Assembly: GCA_017511005.1 (NCBI GenBank)
Contig: JAFWLP010000018.1
Location: 1 to 64,000 of the forward strand
Length of the DNA stretch: 64,000 bases
Reading direction: 5' to 3'
DNA from: Clostridiales bacterium
Lineage (GTDB): Bacteria > Bacillota > Clostridia > Saccharofermentanales > Saccharofermentanaceae
In this document: positions 42,957 to 52,256 of the stretch, piece after piece
Position numbering within the stretch: position 1 is the stretch's first letter
Layout: each line of letters opens with the position of its first letter
Translations under genes and position numbers: made by a program
The notes under the pieces: generated by a model
The model's input: the letters and a program-made list of their open reading frames with translations, nothing else
The model's database searches: none
Told to the model about the DNA's origin: nothing

Positions 42957-44028
42957 ATAAAGTCATCTCCTTTATCTCTCTTAAAGCATTTTGCGTCTGT
43001 CCCGGGTTTTCCCACAAAGGGCTGTGAGCGGAATCGGATATCTTATAAAAACCTTTTTGCGGTGCTTCAAGAACATCACAATATTCTTCAGCCAGTTCCC
43101 ACGGACAGTTGTAATCATATTCACCGCTGATAAAGAATACAGGAACATCAAAATCAGTCATTGTCTTTCTATAATCAAAACCACTGAGTTCTTCGTAAAG
43201 CGGAGTGGTACGGTATTTCTTCATTGCAGTTATATAATTGATCTTCTCCTTAAGCGTGTAACACCCGCAGGTAATTACAGGCCATACGATACCTTCGAAT
43301 TCAGTCTTGTTATATATCGTACCACCGCCTGCCTTATGAAGCAGATCAACATACACATACCAATCCTTGCACTTAATATTGCCACTGTCAAGATGCTCCA
43401 CTGCATCATCAAGTTTTTTGAGTTCTTTCTTATCGCCGCGCTTCTCGAACACTTCCTTCATGAAATTATACATCAATGTATCATTCTCTTCCGAATCGGT
43501 TACACACTGCGCCATTCCAATGTAAGCATAGTAGTTTTCGGGATGTCTTTGAACTTCCATCAAAGCGATCTTCGTCCCGCCGGAGAATCCCATTATGTAG
43601 ATCTTCTCCTTCCCGAAGCGTTCCTTCAGATATTCGGTAACAGTATATGTGTCATTTAAAAGGTTATCCATGTTTACACTGTCAACATTCATTCCGTTAT
43701 CATAAGCAATGCCCATATAACGGTAATCCCAGTAAACCAACGTAAAGTCATCTTCGATATTCATGTCCTTATACTTATCCGTGAACACATAATCATCAGT
43801 TCCCGGTCCGCTCGACACAAACAACAGCACCGGATTATCCGTATTCCTGCTATTGATGAAGAATCCGTTGGGCGCACCGTTTATGTCCATTACAAACTTC
43901 TTGGACAGACTCTCCGGTTCATCATAAGTCCTGATCCTTCCCGGACTCATTATCCACCAGATAATGAGCAATAGAACGGGAACTGCGATTAAAACTACTA
44001 TTGCCGTCATGACCATCTTTTTTCTCAT
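42949..44028 (-). CDS. Alpha/beta hydrolase with N-terminal membrane anchor
   Basis: A 359-residue protein with one N-terminal transmembrane segment (about residues 8-28) and an extracytoplasmic alpha/beta hydrolase domain. The oxyanion strand is LLFVSSGPGTDDY, the nucleophile elbow GFSGGTK (Ser), the acid likely in FFISGEYDYNCP, and the His in DSAHSPLWE. The wider GPG...DYRYMG arrangement recalls proline-iminopeptidase-like hydrolases. It is the first gene of the operon with tetR and a GNAT protein. Confidence 0.85.
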   Translation of the reverse strand: MRKKMVMTAIVVLIAVPVLLLIIWWIMSPGRIRTYDEPESLSKKFVMDINGAPNGFFINSRNTDNPVLLFVSSGPGTDDYVFTDKYKDMNIEDDFTLVYWDYRYMGIAYDNGMNVDSVNMDNLLNDTYTVTEYLKERFGKEKIYIMGFSGGTKIALMEVQRHPENYYAYIGMAQCVTDSEENDTLMYNFMKEVFEKRGDKKELKKLDDAVEHLDSGNIKCKDWYVYVDLLHKAGGGTIYNKTEFEGIVWPVITCGCYTLKEKINYITAMKKYRTTPLYEELSGFDYRKTMTDFDVPVFFISGEYDYNCPWELAEEYCDVLEAPQKGFYKISDSAHSPLWENPGQTQNALREIKEMTLYG

Positions 44029-44044
44029 CGATACCCTCTCTAAT

Positions 44045-44091
44045 CTTTACATTGTCAACATTGATTATAGCGGCTATCTTTACATTGTCAA
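44045..44091 (-). promoter_or_regulatory. Promoter of the hydrolase operon with two TetR-type operators
   Basis: On the minus strand TTGACA (44091-44086), a 16-bp spacer and TATAAT (44069-44064). The 14-bp sequence CTTTACATTGTCAA occurs twice on the plus strand (44045-44058 and 44078-44091), 33 bp apart, about three helical turns. Each copy is an imperfect palindrome, TTTACA-T-TGTCAA. One covers the -35, the other the transcription start. The TetR protein of this operon is the likely ligand. Confidence 0.75.
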
Positions 44092-44101
44092 GTTTACACA
44101 C

Positions 44102-44137
44102 AAAAAGCAGCCGCTATTGTTCAGCAGGCTGCTTTTT
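44102..44137 (-). terminator. Terminator after the MacB-like ABC operon
   Basis: AAAAAGCAGCC (44102-44112) and GGCTGCTTTTT (44127-44137) form an 11-bp stem; on the minus strand it ends in TTTTTGTG. It lies about 40 bp after the ABC ATPase stop and directly before the hydrolase promoter. Confidence 0.82.
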
Positions 44138-44174
44138 GCTTTCTATATCTTGAGGGGGTTGAAGAATGTCTAGT

Positions 44175-44849
44175 TTATCCGATCGTCTTGCCGTCTTCTA
44201 TCCTTACGATCCTTGTTCCGTACTCTGCGCACTGTTCCGAGTGTGTTACCTGAAGAATTGTCAGTCCCTTCTCCTTATTCAGTCTCTGGAAGAGTTCCAT
44301 TATCTCTTTTGTGGAAGCCGCATCGAGGTTGCCCGTCGGCTCGTCTGCAAGTATGATCGAGGGATTTCCGATTACCGCTCTTGCGATAGCAACTCTCTGC
44401 TGCTGACCGCCGGACAATGTATTCGGCATTGCCTTTCTCTTTTCCGTGAGTCCCGTGATCTCAAGTATCTCATCCAGAGCCTGCTTCATCTCAGATCTTT
44501 TCTTGCCGTTGATCGTCTGCGGAAGAAGGATATTATCAGATACATTCAGATTCATTACGAGGTTATAGAACTGGAACACAAAGCCCATGTTCTTAAGTCT
44601 CAGATCAGAGAGCTCATTATCCTTCAGTGAACCGATATCCTTTCCGCATACTGAGATATTGCCTTCAAAGCTCCTGTCCAGACCTCCTATGAGGTAGAGC
44701 AGTGTTGATTTTCCCGAGCCCGAGGCACCCATGAGTGATACGAACTCACCCTGCTCAACACTCATGCTTGCTCTACTCAGCACCTGATTGAGATTCTCGT
44801 TCTTTCCGAATGCCTTACTGACGTTATTTACTTCAATGATCTTATTCAT
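44175..44849 (-). CDS. ABC transporter ATP-binding protein (MacB/LolD type)
   Basis: A 224-residue ATPase. Walker A is GASGSGKST, the signature is LSGGQQQR, and Walker B is IILADEPTGNLD. The linker EFVSLMGASG and GFVFQFYNLVMNLNVSDN are typical of the MacB/LolD/BceA group that works with FtsX-like permeases. The ATG at 44849 has GGAGG at 8 nt; the upstream frame to 44876 only overlaps the permease stop. It pairs with the large permease directly upstream. Confidence 0.92.
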   Translation of the reverse strand: MNKIIEVNNVSKAFGKNENLNQVLSRASMSVEQGEFVSLMGASGSGKSTLLYLIGGLDRSFEGNISVCGKDIGSLKDNELSDLRLKNMGFVFQFYNLVMNLNVSDNILLPQTINGKKRSEMKQALDEILEITGLTEKRKAMPNTLSGGQQQRVAIARAVIGNPSIILADEPTGNLDAASTKEIMELFQRLNKEKGLTILQVTHSEQCAEYGTRIVRIEDGKTIG

Positions 44850-44868
44850 TTTATTATCCTCCATATAA

Positions 44869-47331
44869 TCACTCATACTTGATCTGTTCTGATATCTTCA
44901 TCTTCCTTAAGTTCTTTATCGGGAAGAGAACAGTTGCCGTAAATACTGCGGTAAGGATGAAGAAGAAAAGCAATGTCTTTACAGGGTCTATTGTGAGATC
45001 AACTACAATCGTTTCCGCATTATCCAAAGCTGCTTTGATGACCATAGTCAGCACACTGCCTACTAAAGTTCCGACTACCGAAGCAGTGACGGAAGTTATC
45101 AGTACTTCTTTAAGAAGGATTCCGGAAAGCTTTCTCTTATTCATTGCAGTGGAAAGCAGAACCGCACACTCCTTCTTTCTTCCCTCGAATCCGATCAGCT
45201 GGTTGGAGATCATGCCTACCGCCGTCATTCCGAGAGCTATTACGATGATCGCTGTTATCACTGCAACAGTCTTCGAATTGCCTGACTCCTGTTCCTCAAC
45301 GATCTCATCAAGTGTCTTAACCTGTGAATATGTTCCCTTGCCGTAGGTCTCAATTGACTGCTTTACTGTCTCGGCATCACCGCATTTGATCAGTATCTGT
45401 CCCGGAAGATCCCTGAACATTGCCTTATATTCGTTTTCCCTGATTAACACCGCATCGACACCCTGATCATAAGGATTGCCTTCGATTATCTTCTGTATCT
45501 TATACTCTCTTTCGATCGGGAAAGCCCCGTTCGGATTGATCGTAAGGGTCATGACATCGCCTTCCGACAGGCCTTTCCTTGATGCGTACTTTTTGTCGAT
45601 GACAACATTACCCTCGTCTATTGATTCAGGCACGTCATCAAAACCTTGGAAGTACGTGAAGCCGTCATCAGGAAGAGCATAGAAGTATCCGATCGTAGAT
45701 TTCTTCTCATCGTTGAGTTTGAATTCCTGCATCGAGAAATAGAGAGACTCCGTTCCCTCAACGCTTTCGAGATGATCGACATATGAGTAATACTTATTTG
45801 CCTTGATGGTATCCATGACAACATCACAATCATATGGGATAGTGCTTATCGTTCCCGCCATACCCGTTGCAACAGCATATACCACGATACACATTGCCGC
45901 AGCGGTTGAGCTGAGCACGCCGCTACCTACGGTGCTTTTTCTTGAGATTGCCTCGACTGCAGCAAGTGACCATGCAGGCTTGTTCATCTTATCGGCGATC
46001 TTTCCGACTCCGGCTGCAGCAAGTTTCAGCAGTCTCGGGAAAAGGAATGCAAGTGCTCCTACCGTTGAAAGCAGGCATAACGTTGCGGCAATCAGATGGT
46101 GTCTGAAGAAAAATGATATTACCGCTATTCCGAGGCAGACCAGGCCAAAGATAAACGTCGATCTGCTGAACCTGTATTCCGTATCCCTGTTGTCGAAAAT
46201 GATATCCCTTATAGATGTCTTAAGCGCTTTAAGTATTGCCTTGAGAGGGATCAGGCACTCGATCAGAACGGCACCCAAAATGACTCCCGCAATGAGTGCT
46301 GCAGACAGCTTCGGAATCTCAAAGAGAACCGATCCGCTCTCACTGTCTCCGATGAACATCATGTTCATGATCGGATCTCTTACAAGAGCATAAAAGACCG
46401 TAGCGGGCAGGCTTCCGAGAAGCGCATACAGAACATTCTCCAAGAGAAGGATCCTGCCTGTGCGTGCCGTACTCATGCCGAGGCTTCTGAGCGTTCCTAC
46501 AAAAGACATTCTCTCGCTTACTATCCTGTTGCAGATGGATGCCGTTACAAATATAACGAGAAGGAATGTAATGGCGAAGAGCAGATAGAAAATGGCTTTG
46601 AACTCGTTAACTATCGCCATGTCTGATTCACTTAAGAAAAGATCCGTTATTGATACGTCAGGAAACGCATCCTCGAGCATGTCCTTTGCCTCATCGATCT
46701 TAGTATCATCTTTAAGATCGATCATAAGGACGTCTGTCTCCCTGTAGCCGCATGAGAGATCGTCACTTGTCTCAAGATTTACGATACCTGTATTACCGCT
46801 GATAAGAGGATTCTTGTTATCGTCTGAGACGAAGCCGCTTACAGTAAGTTCCAGCTCTTTGTCAGCTCTGTCATGGAGAGTGATCTTATCTCCGATCTCA
46901 TATCCGTAATCATCTGCAAATGTCCTGGTAACGACTATCTCACCGTAACCAACTTCCATGGGCTTGATGAACTTCATGTCTATGGCCTCATCAATATCAA
47001 GACCATATATATTCAGCGAGTCTGTCGTCACATAGCAGTATTCACCGTCGATGTTCTTATAGAGCATCTCAGTATTTGATACCAGCTTCATATAATCAGA
47101 TTCAGGAAATCCTTCCGGTAATTCTGACAGATCGCTTCCGCCGGATACGACCATGAAATCGGCCCTCGATACACTTGCGAACAGATCAGCAAAGAGTCTG
47201 TCAAGGCTTGAGCCGAGATCGAAGGAAAGCATCGCGCAAAGCGAGCACATGAAGATCGCAAACACGACGAGCAGCGTGCGGAAAGGCTTTCCGAAAATAT
47301 TTTTTAATGAGTTTTTCAGTATAATATTCAT
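44869..47331 (-). CDS. FtsX-like ABC transporter permease
   Basis: An 820-residue membrane protein with an N-terminal transmembrane segment, a large extracytoplasmic domain (about residues 40-245), a block of three helices, then a second, similarly arranged half and a final three helices. Two FtsX-type permease domains can be read (about residues 250-380 and 690-815). Such proteins drive lipoprotein or peptide work outside the membrane, or antimicrobial peptide defence, through mechanotransmission. It is translated between an M13 peptidase and its own ATPase. Confidence 0.88.
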   Translation of the reverse strand: MNIILKNSLKNIFGKPFRTLLVVFAIFMCSLCAMLSFDLGSSLDRLFADLFASVSRADFMVVSGGSDLSELPEGFPESDYMKLVSNTEMLYKNIDGEYCYVTTDSLNIYGLDIDEAIDMKFIKPMEVGYGEIVVTRTFADDYGYEIGDKITLHDRADKELELTVSGFVSDDNKNPLISGNTGIVNLETSDDLSCGYRETDVLMIDLKDDTKIDEAKDMLEDAFPDVSITDLFLSESDMAIVNEFKAIFYLLFAITFLLVIFVTASICNRIVSERMSFVGTLRSLGMSTARTGRILLLENVLYALLGSLPATVFYALVRDPIMNMMFIGDSESGSVLFEIPKLSAALIAGVILGAVLIECLIPLKAILKALKTSIRDIIFDNRDTEYRFSRSTFIFGLVCLGIAVISFFFRHHLIAATLCLLSTVGALAFLFPRLLKLAAAGVGKIADKMNKPAWSLAAVEAISRKSTVGSGVLSSTAAAMCIVVYAVATGMAGTISTIPYDCDVVMDTIKANKYYSYVDHLESVEGTESLYFSMQEFKLNDEKKSTIGYFYALPDDGFTYFQGFDDVPESIDEGNVVIDKKYASRKGLSEGDVMTLTINPNGAFPIEREYKIQKIIEGNPYDQGVDAVLIRENEYKAMFRDLPGQILIKCGDAETVKQSIETYGKGTYSQVKTLDEIVEEQESGNSKTVAVITAIIVIALGMTAVGMISNQLIGFEGRKKECAVLLSTAMNKRKLSGILLKEVLITSVTASVVGTLVGSVLTMVIKAALDNAETIVVDLTIDPVKTLLFFFILTAVFTATVLFPIKNLRKMKISEQIKYE

Positions 47332-47346
47332 CTTCCGTTACCCCAA

Positions 47347-49344
47347 TCAATACCAGCGTGAGATCCTGTCTTCCGGAGCGATATACATACCGTCTCCCTC
47401 GCTGACCCCATAAGTCTCATAGAATGCTTCGAGCGTTGACAGGACAGCATTCACCCTGATGAGCGCAGGGCTGTGAACGTCATATGCAATCAGGCCGATG
47501 ATCGTCTCGTCGGTGCACATCTCGCACCAAATGGTTGCATAACTCTCGAAGAGATTGATCCTGTCTTCCTTAGTCTTCGTAAGCGAAGTGATGCATTCCA
47601 TCGCGCCCAGATCCGCATAGTTCTCACCGAGCGTCTGTTCACCGTCAACATGATATATGCCAAACACGGTGAAATTGTCCTCGAAATATCTGACAGCCTT
47701 TTCGTTACGCTCATCGAGCTTCTTCATGTCTTCGTCAGGTATCCATGAAGGATCGTATTCGCCTTTTGAATTAAAGAGAATACCGTTGTTGTCAAACGCA
47801 TGTCCCATCTCATGAGCGATTACCATTCCGAGTCCTCCGAGGTTCGTGTAGTAATCTGCATTAACATCGAAGAAAGGTGCGTTGGTTATCGCCACGGTGA
47901 TTGTTATGTTGTTGAGCGAAGGATCATAGCAGGCGTTAAATATCTGCATCTCCATGATGGTATCGGTTCTCGATACAGGCTCATCAAGACCGGCTATGAG
48001 ATCCCTCCAGGCGATCTTTGAATAGTTGCGGCAGAATTCATAGTAGTTGTTGCCGTAAACTTCCGTGTATTTGGAATTATCGTGTCTCTTTATATTTGAA
48101 CCGGTTACATACACGATGTTCTCGAGTTTTTGGAGAAGCTCTTTTCTGGTCGGCTCGCTGAGCCAGTCCGCATTTGAGATCAATTCCCTGTAACCTGCTC
48201 TTATGTCATCGCACATGCCTCTTAATGCGGCATCGGTCTCAGGCGTATAGTAACGTTCAACATAGAGCGGATCGGTCTCTGACTTAAGGCCCATCCTTAC
48301 CTCGTCGATCGCCTGATCGTGCAGGGAGTCATAGTTTCTCCCGACCATTCCCTGGAGCTGAGGATAGTGCGGAGCAATGTATCTTGAATACTGACCGTAA
48401 AGGTTGCCGAGTTCCAGTGCCTTAAGCGCATTGAGATTCTTTTCCGTCAGCAGCGAATTCAATGCTTTCAGCTGTTTCTCATCACTGAGGCAGAACGCAT
48501 CGGCCTTGGAGGCATCGATCCCTATCACTGAAAGATACTTGTCCACATCCACATTGTTCAGCATCTCTTTTATCTGAGCGGAGGAATATACCTTCACGTA
48601 ATCATAACCGTATTCAGCTTCCATGATGTCAAGATCGGTCTCCGCGTAAAGGTCCATTGCCAGATAAGCGAGTTCCTTGCCGTATTTCTCGGCGGTTTCC
48701 TTGTCATATCCCCGTGTCGACAATATTACCTGAGTATCTTCTTTTATCGAATCCAGCGCATACGGGTAATCCCTGACATCAGTAAATGATGTGTTGAGAA
48801 TACCTGAGATCTGTGAGAAAGAAATTAGTCTTCTCTCGGGCTCGAACAGATCAGTATCGATGTAGATATAGAACAGTCCGTCCATGTCATAATCTCTTAC
48901 GAGTTTTGCATCCACTTCCAGAAGCCCGTCTATGGATGAAACACCGTCTATCTCTTCTATCATTGCCATGAGATCATCCGGGATCGGCTCATTCTCAAAG
49001 TCATAAGCCATGAAAGATTCATAAGCGTATTTGATGATGTCTTCCTCGCTGCCTTTGGCGTATCCGTCCCCGGCGATCACGTCTTCAATGATCCCGTTAA
49101 GCTCTTCCTCTATGAGTTTGCTGTCGAATGCCATCTCAACGCTCTGCTCACCGTATTCGAATTCGGCAGTGTCAAAGCGTTCCTGATTGATAAACCTGTA
49201 GTAGTCATCCTGTGCTCTTGCAGGTCCCAATTCTTTTACGGTTGTCTCTTCGGATGATTCCGACGGGATTACGGCAGCACCGCATCCTGTCAGGACAGGC
49301 AAAACCATTACGGCCGCCATTACGGCCGCGGTCATCTTTTTCAT
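47347..49344 (-). CDS. M13-family zinc metallopeptidase, lipoprotein (PepO/neprilysin-like)
   Basis: About 665 residues with a lipobox LTGC. The zinc site is HEMGH (in MVIAHEMGHAFDNNG), and the third ligand is in GENYADLGAMEC (ExxxD). The NAFYxP-type motif is only partly kept (NACYDPSLNNI). M13 enzymes cut short peptides at the cell surface. GGGGAG lies 7 nt before the ATG at 49344. It is the first gene of a run with the FtsX permease and the ATPase, so peptide cleavage and the transporter may work together. Confidence 0.88.
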   Translation of the reverse strand: MKKMTAAVMAAVMVLPVLTGCGAAVIPSESSEETTVKELGPARAQDDYYRFINQERFDTAEFEYGEQSVEMAFDSKLIEEELNGIIEDVIAGDGYAKGSEEDIIKYAYESFMAYDFENEPIPDDLMAMIEEIDGVSSIDGLLEVDAKLVRDYDMDGLFYIYIDTDLFEPERRLISFSQISGILNTSFTDVRDYPYALDSIKEDTQVILSTRGYDKETAEKYGKELAYLAMDLYAETDLDIMEAEYGYDYVKVYSSAQIKEMLNNVDVDKYLSVIGIDASKADAFCLSDEKQLKALNSLLTEKNLNALKALELGNLYGQYSRYIAPHYPQLQGMVGRNYDSLHDQAIDEVRMGLKSETDPLYVERYYTPETDAALRGMCDDIRAGYRELISNADWLSEPTRKELLQKLENIVYVTGSNIKRHDNSKYTEVYGNNYYEFCRNYSKIAWRDLIAGLDEPVSRTDTIMEMQIFNACYDPSLNNITITVAITNAPFFDVNADYYTNLGGLGMVIAHEMGHAFDNNGILFNSKGEYDPSWIPDEDMKKLDERNEKAVRYFEDNFTVFGIYHVDGEQTLGENYADLGAMECITSLTKTKEDRINLFESYATIWCEMCTDETIIGLIAYDVHSPALIRVNAVLSTLEAFYETYGVSEGDGMYIAPEDRISRWY

Positions 49345-49378
49345 ACTCCTACTCCCCTTTGCTTTGTTTTGCAAGCTA

Positions 49379-49432
49379 ATCTTACAAAAGCAATCTTAAC
49401 CTTCCATCACACAAACCTTAACGTAACCTTAA
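49379..49432 (-). promoter_or_regulatory. Promoter with 11-bp-phased repeats upstream of the M13-ABC operon
   Basis: On the minus strand a -10 TAAGAT (49384-49379) has no good -35. Upstream lie TTAAGG copies at 49432-49427 and 49421-49416, exactly 11 bp apart, and a TTAAGA at 49399-49394, two further turns away. Phased 11-bp repeats are typical of PhoB/OmpR-type response regulators acting as activators. No such regulator is in the window. Confidence 0.5.
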
Positions 49433-49593
49433 TCTGCAGATCAGCAAAGATCCGCTTTTACCGGAACACACTCTCTGAACGCATCTATAGTACTGATATC
49501 CTTAATTCTTTCTTAAATAATCTAACCTAAAGAAAATCCGGTTTTTCCGAGTGCTATAATGCAGTCAAAGCAAATTCGGGATGGAATGATCAT

Positions 49594-52215
49594 ATGGCCA
49601 AGAGAAATCAGAGATACAAACTTCCAAAGAACTGGATAGCGGTTCCGTTAATCCTTTATGCGATATTTTTCTTTTTTGCGATCGCGATCATATCCGTATC
49701 CATAGATACCTTCTCTGAGTATTCCTCCACACTTAAGGCAAGGACCGAGACCGAGAGAGCGGCACAATATGCCAGTTTATACGATACCGCATCCGCTGAT
49801 TCATCAGACCAGCTTCTTGAATATTTCAAGAACCTTAATTGCGAATGCATTGTTTTCGATAACAATAAAAACATTATCCGAGCCAACACTGAAGCAACCG
49901 CGATATTGACGGTTCCAAACGATAAAGATAAAGATAAAGATAAAGATGAAGAGAAAGAAAAGAGATTCCGTCTTGTGAACATTTCCGTCTTAACTGACGA
50001 GGATGAGGATTATGATTTCACTTATTATCCCGACCAGAACGGCACGCTCATCATAGTGGAAGAAAATGTCATTAAGCCGGACATAAACGAGATCCTTTTG
50101 CATGCCCCTCTCGAATTCTTTAAGAAGCTCGAAAACAAGGAAACCAACTACATCCCTTACTGGACGGCTTTCAATGTAAAGAAAGGCACAGAGATCATTG
50201 CTTTCAAGACTTATCACGAGCTGTCTCTCAAGGATGTCGGTTATTTCGCACTGTATTTCGTTTCGGCATATTTTCTCGTATCGCTTATCTTCATTCTTTT
50301 TGTGGCTAACATATTAAGAACGCATAAGAACAACAGAAACATGCGCAAGCTCGTCTTCAGGGACAATATCACCGGAAATCACAACTGGTTCTGGTTCGCA
50401 CTCAACAGCAAAAACATAATCAGAAAAAGAAGAGGCAATACCCAGTATGCGATCGTAAGTCTCTCATTCATCGGGTACAGGAATTACGTGCTCTGTCATT
50501 CCGTCGATGCCGGTGAGAGAACACTTATAAACCTCTGGAAGACCATCGAGGTCTTCCTGGATAAGAACGAGCTCTGCGCGCACAGTACGGCTTCCAATTT
50601 CCCGATGCTTATCAAGGCCGCTAACGAAGATGCCGCGAGAACAAGACTTGAGAGGATCATCAAGAGCCTTGAGACCATCGGCGGAGATCACGACTTCAAG
50701 TTCCATGCCGGTGTTTACATGATCGATCCAAAGATCAAGAAGAATGCCGACATCGATCTTCTCTACAACAACGCTTCCACTGCCAGGATGACCCTTGAAG
50801 ACAGTGATGACACCGGCATCGCATTCTTTGACAACAAACTCGTCGAGGACACAAAATGGATTGACAGGGTCACCGAGAGACAGAGAGAGGCAGTGGAGAA
50901 AGAGGAATTCAAAGTCTATTACCAGCCGAAGTATGATCCGCGCACCAACGAACTCATGGGCGCAGAGGCTCTTATCAGATGGATCTCAGATGACATGGGC
51001 TTTGTGTCACCCGGAAAGTTCATCCCTATATTTGAGAAGAGCGGTTTCATCACGGAGATCGATCATTACATGGTCACACATGTTGCAAGGGACCAGAAAA
51101 AATGGCTTGACGCGGGAATGAAATGCGTGCCGATATCAGTCAATATCTCCCGTGCGCATTTCGCGGAGACAAACCTTGCGGAACAGATCAAAGACATGGT
51201 CGACAAAGAAGGTGCTCCTCATGATCTGATCGAGATCGAGCTTACCGAGAGTGCATTTTTCGACGACAAGAAAGTAATGCTCGCAACGATAAGGAAACTC
51301 AAGGAATACGGTTTCCTCGTCTCCATGGACGACTTCGGTTCAGGCTACTCATCACTCAATTCACTTAAGGATATGCCGCTCGACATCCTGAAACTCGACG
51401 CAGGTTTCTTCAGCGGTGACAAGGACAATGAGAGAACGGAGATCGTCGTATCCGAAGCGCTTCAGCTCGCGAAGAAACTTAATATGACAACCGTAGCAGA
51501 AGGCGTTGAGGATCAGGCACAGGTTGATTTCCTCGCGGCGGAAGGCTGCAGCATGATCCAGGGTTATTACTACGCTAAGCCGATGCCGAAGGAAGAGTAT
51601 GAGTTAAGGATAACTTCCGGATATTCACAAAACCAGGCACAGCAGGACACTCAGCCGCAGCAGCAGGCTCAGACACAGACTCCTGAAGTTCAGCCTGTTC
51701 CCGTTCCGGCTGTTCCTGCTCCCGCAGCAGAGCAGAGCCGCAGTCTCACGGCCAGACGGCTTGAAGAACGTGATGCAGAGGCGGTATCCGCGCTCATCAG
51801 GAAGACCATCAGCATCTCAAACACCAAAGATTATCCCAAGGAATTGATGGATCAGCTGATAGAGACCGAGACACCTGAACACGTCCTCGAGAGAGCTTCG
51901 TGGACTCATTTCTACGTTGTAGAACTGCAGGGCAGCATCATCGGATGCGGAGCCATCGGACCTTACTGGGGCAAGGAAGACGAGAGCAGTCTTTTCACGA
52001 TCTTTGTACTGCCTGAATACCAGCACATGGGCGTCGGGCATTTCATCATCAGCACTCTTGAGAAGGATGAGTTCTTCACCAGAGCCAAGCGTATCGAGAT
52101 ACCTGCTTCGATAACGGGCGTTCCCTTCTATCTCAAGATGGGCTACGGTTACAAGAACGGAATAAAGGAACCTGACGAAGAACATCTGATAAGGATGGAA
52201 AAATTCAGAAAATAA
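49594..52215 (+). CDS. Degenerate GGDEF plus EAL phosphodiesterase fused to a GNAT acetyltransferase
   Basis: An 873-residue protein. Order: transmembrane 14-36; extracytoplasmic region with a KDKDKDKDEEKEK run; transmembrane 210-235; a GGDEF-like domain (about 250-395) lacking the GGDEF signature; an EAL domain (about 420-665) with all key motifs (GAEALIRW, NISRAHF, ELTES, MDDFGSGYSSL, KLDAGF, VAEGVED, GYYYAKPM); a Gln/Pro-rich linker; and a C-terminal GNAT domain (about 722-873) with LPEYQHMGVGHFI. It should hydrolyse c-di-GMP at the membrane. The acetyltransferase fusion is unusual. An extended -10 (TGCTATAAT) lies at 49552-49560. Confidence 0.88.
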   Translation: MAKRNQRYKLPKNWIAVPLILYAIFFFFAIAIISVSIDTFSEYSSTLKARTETERAAQYASLYDTASADSSDQLLEYFKNLNCECIVFDNNKNIIRANTEATAILTVPNDKDKDKDKDEEKEKRFRLVNISVLTDEDEDYDFTYYPDQNGTLIIVEENVIKPDINEILLHAPLEFFKKLENKETNYIPYWTAFNVKKGTEIIAFKTYHELSLKDVGYFALYFVSAYFLVSLIFILFVANILRTHKNNRNMRKLVFRDNITGNHNWFWFALNSKNIIRKRRGNTQYAIVSLSFIGYRNYVLCHSVDAGERTLINLWKTIEVFLDKNELCAHSTASNFPMLIKAANEDAARTRLERIIKSLETIGGDHDFKFHAGVYMIDPKIKKNADIDLLYNNASTARMTLEDSDDTGIAFFDNKLVEDTKWIDRVTERQREAVEKEEFKVYYQPKYDPRTNELMGAEALIRWISDDMGFVSPGKFIPIFEKSGFITEIDHYMVTHVARDQKKWLDAGMKCVPISVNISRAHFAETNLAEQIKDMVDKEGAPHDLIEIELTESAFFDDKKVMLATIRKLKEYGFLVSMDDFGSGYSSLNSLKDMPLDILKLDAGFFSGDKDNERTEIVVSEALQLAKKLNMTTVAEGVEDQAQVDFLAAEGCSMIQGYYYAKPMPKEEYELRITSGYSQNQAQQDTQPQQQAQTQTPEVQPVPVPAVPAPAAEQSRSLTARRLEERDAEAVSALIRKTISISNTKDYPKELMDQLIETETPEHVLERASWTHFYVVELQGSIIGCGAIGPYWGKEDESSLFTIFVLPEYQHMGVGHFIISTLEKDEFFTRAKRIEIPASITGVPFYLKMGYGYKNGIKEPDEEHLIRMEKFRK

Positions 52216-52256
52216 TGTAAAATATCTCTTATATTTTGAATAAGGGGTAACTTAAT

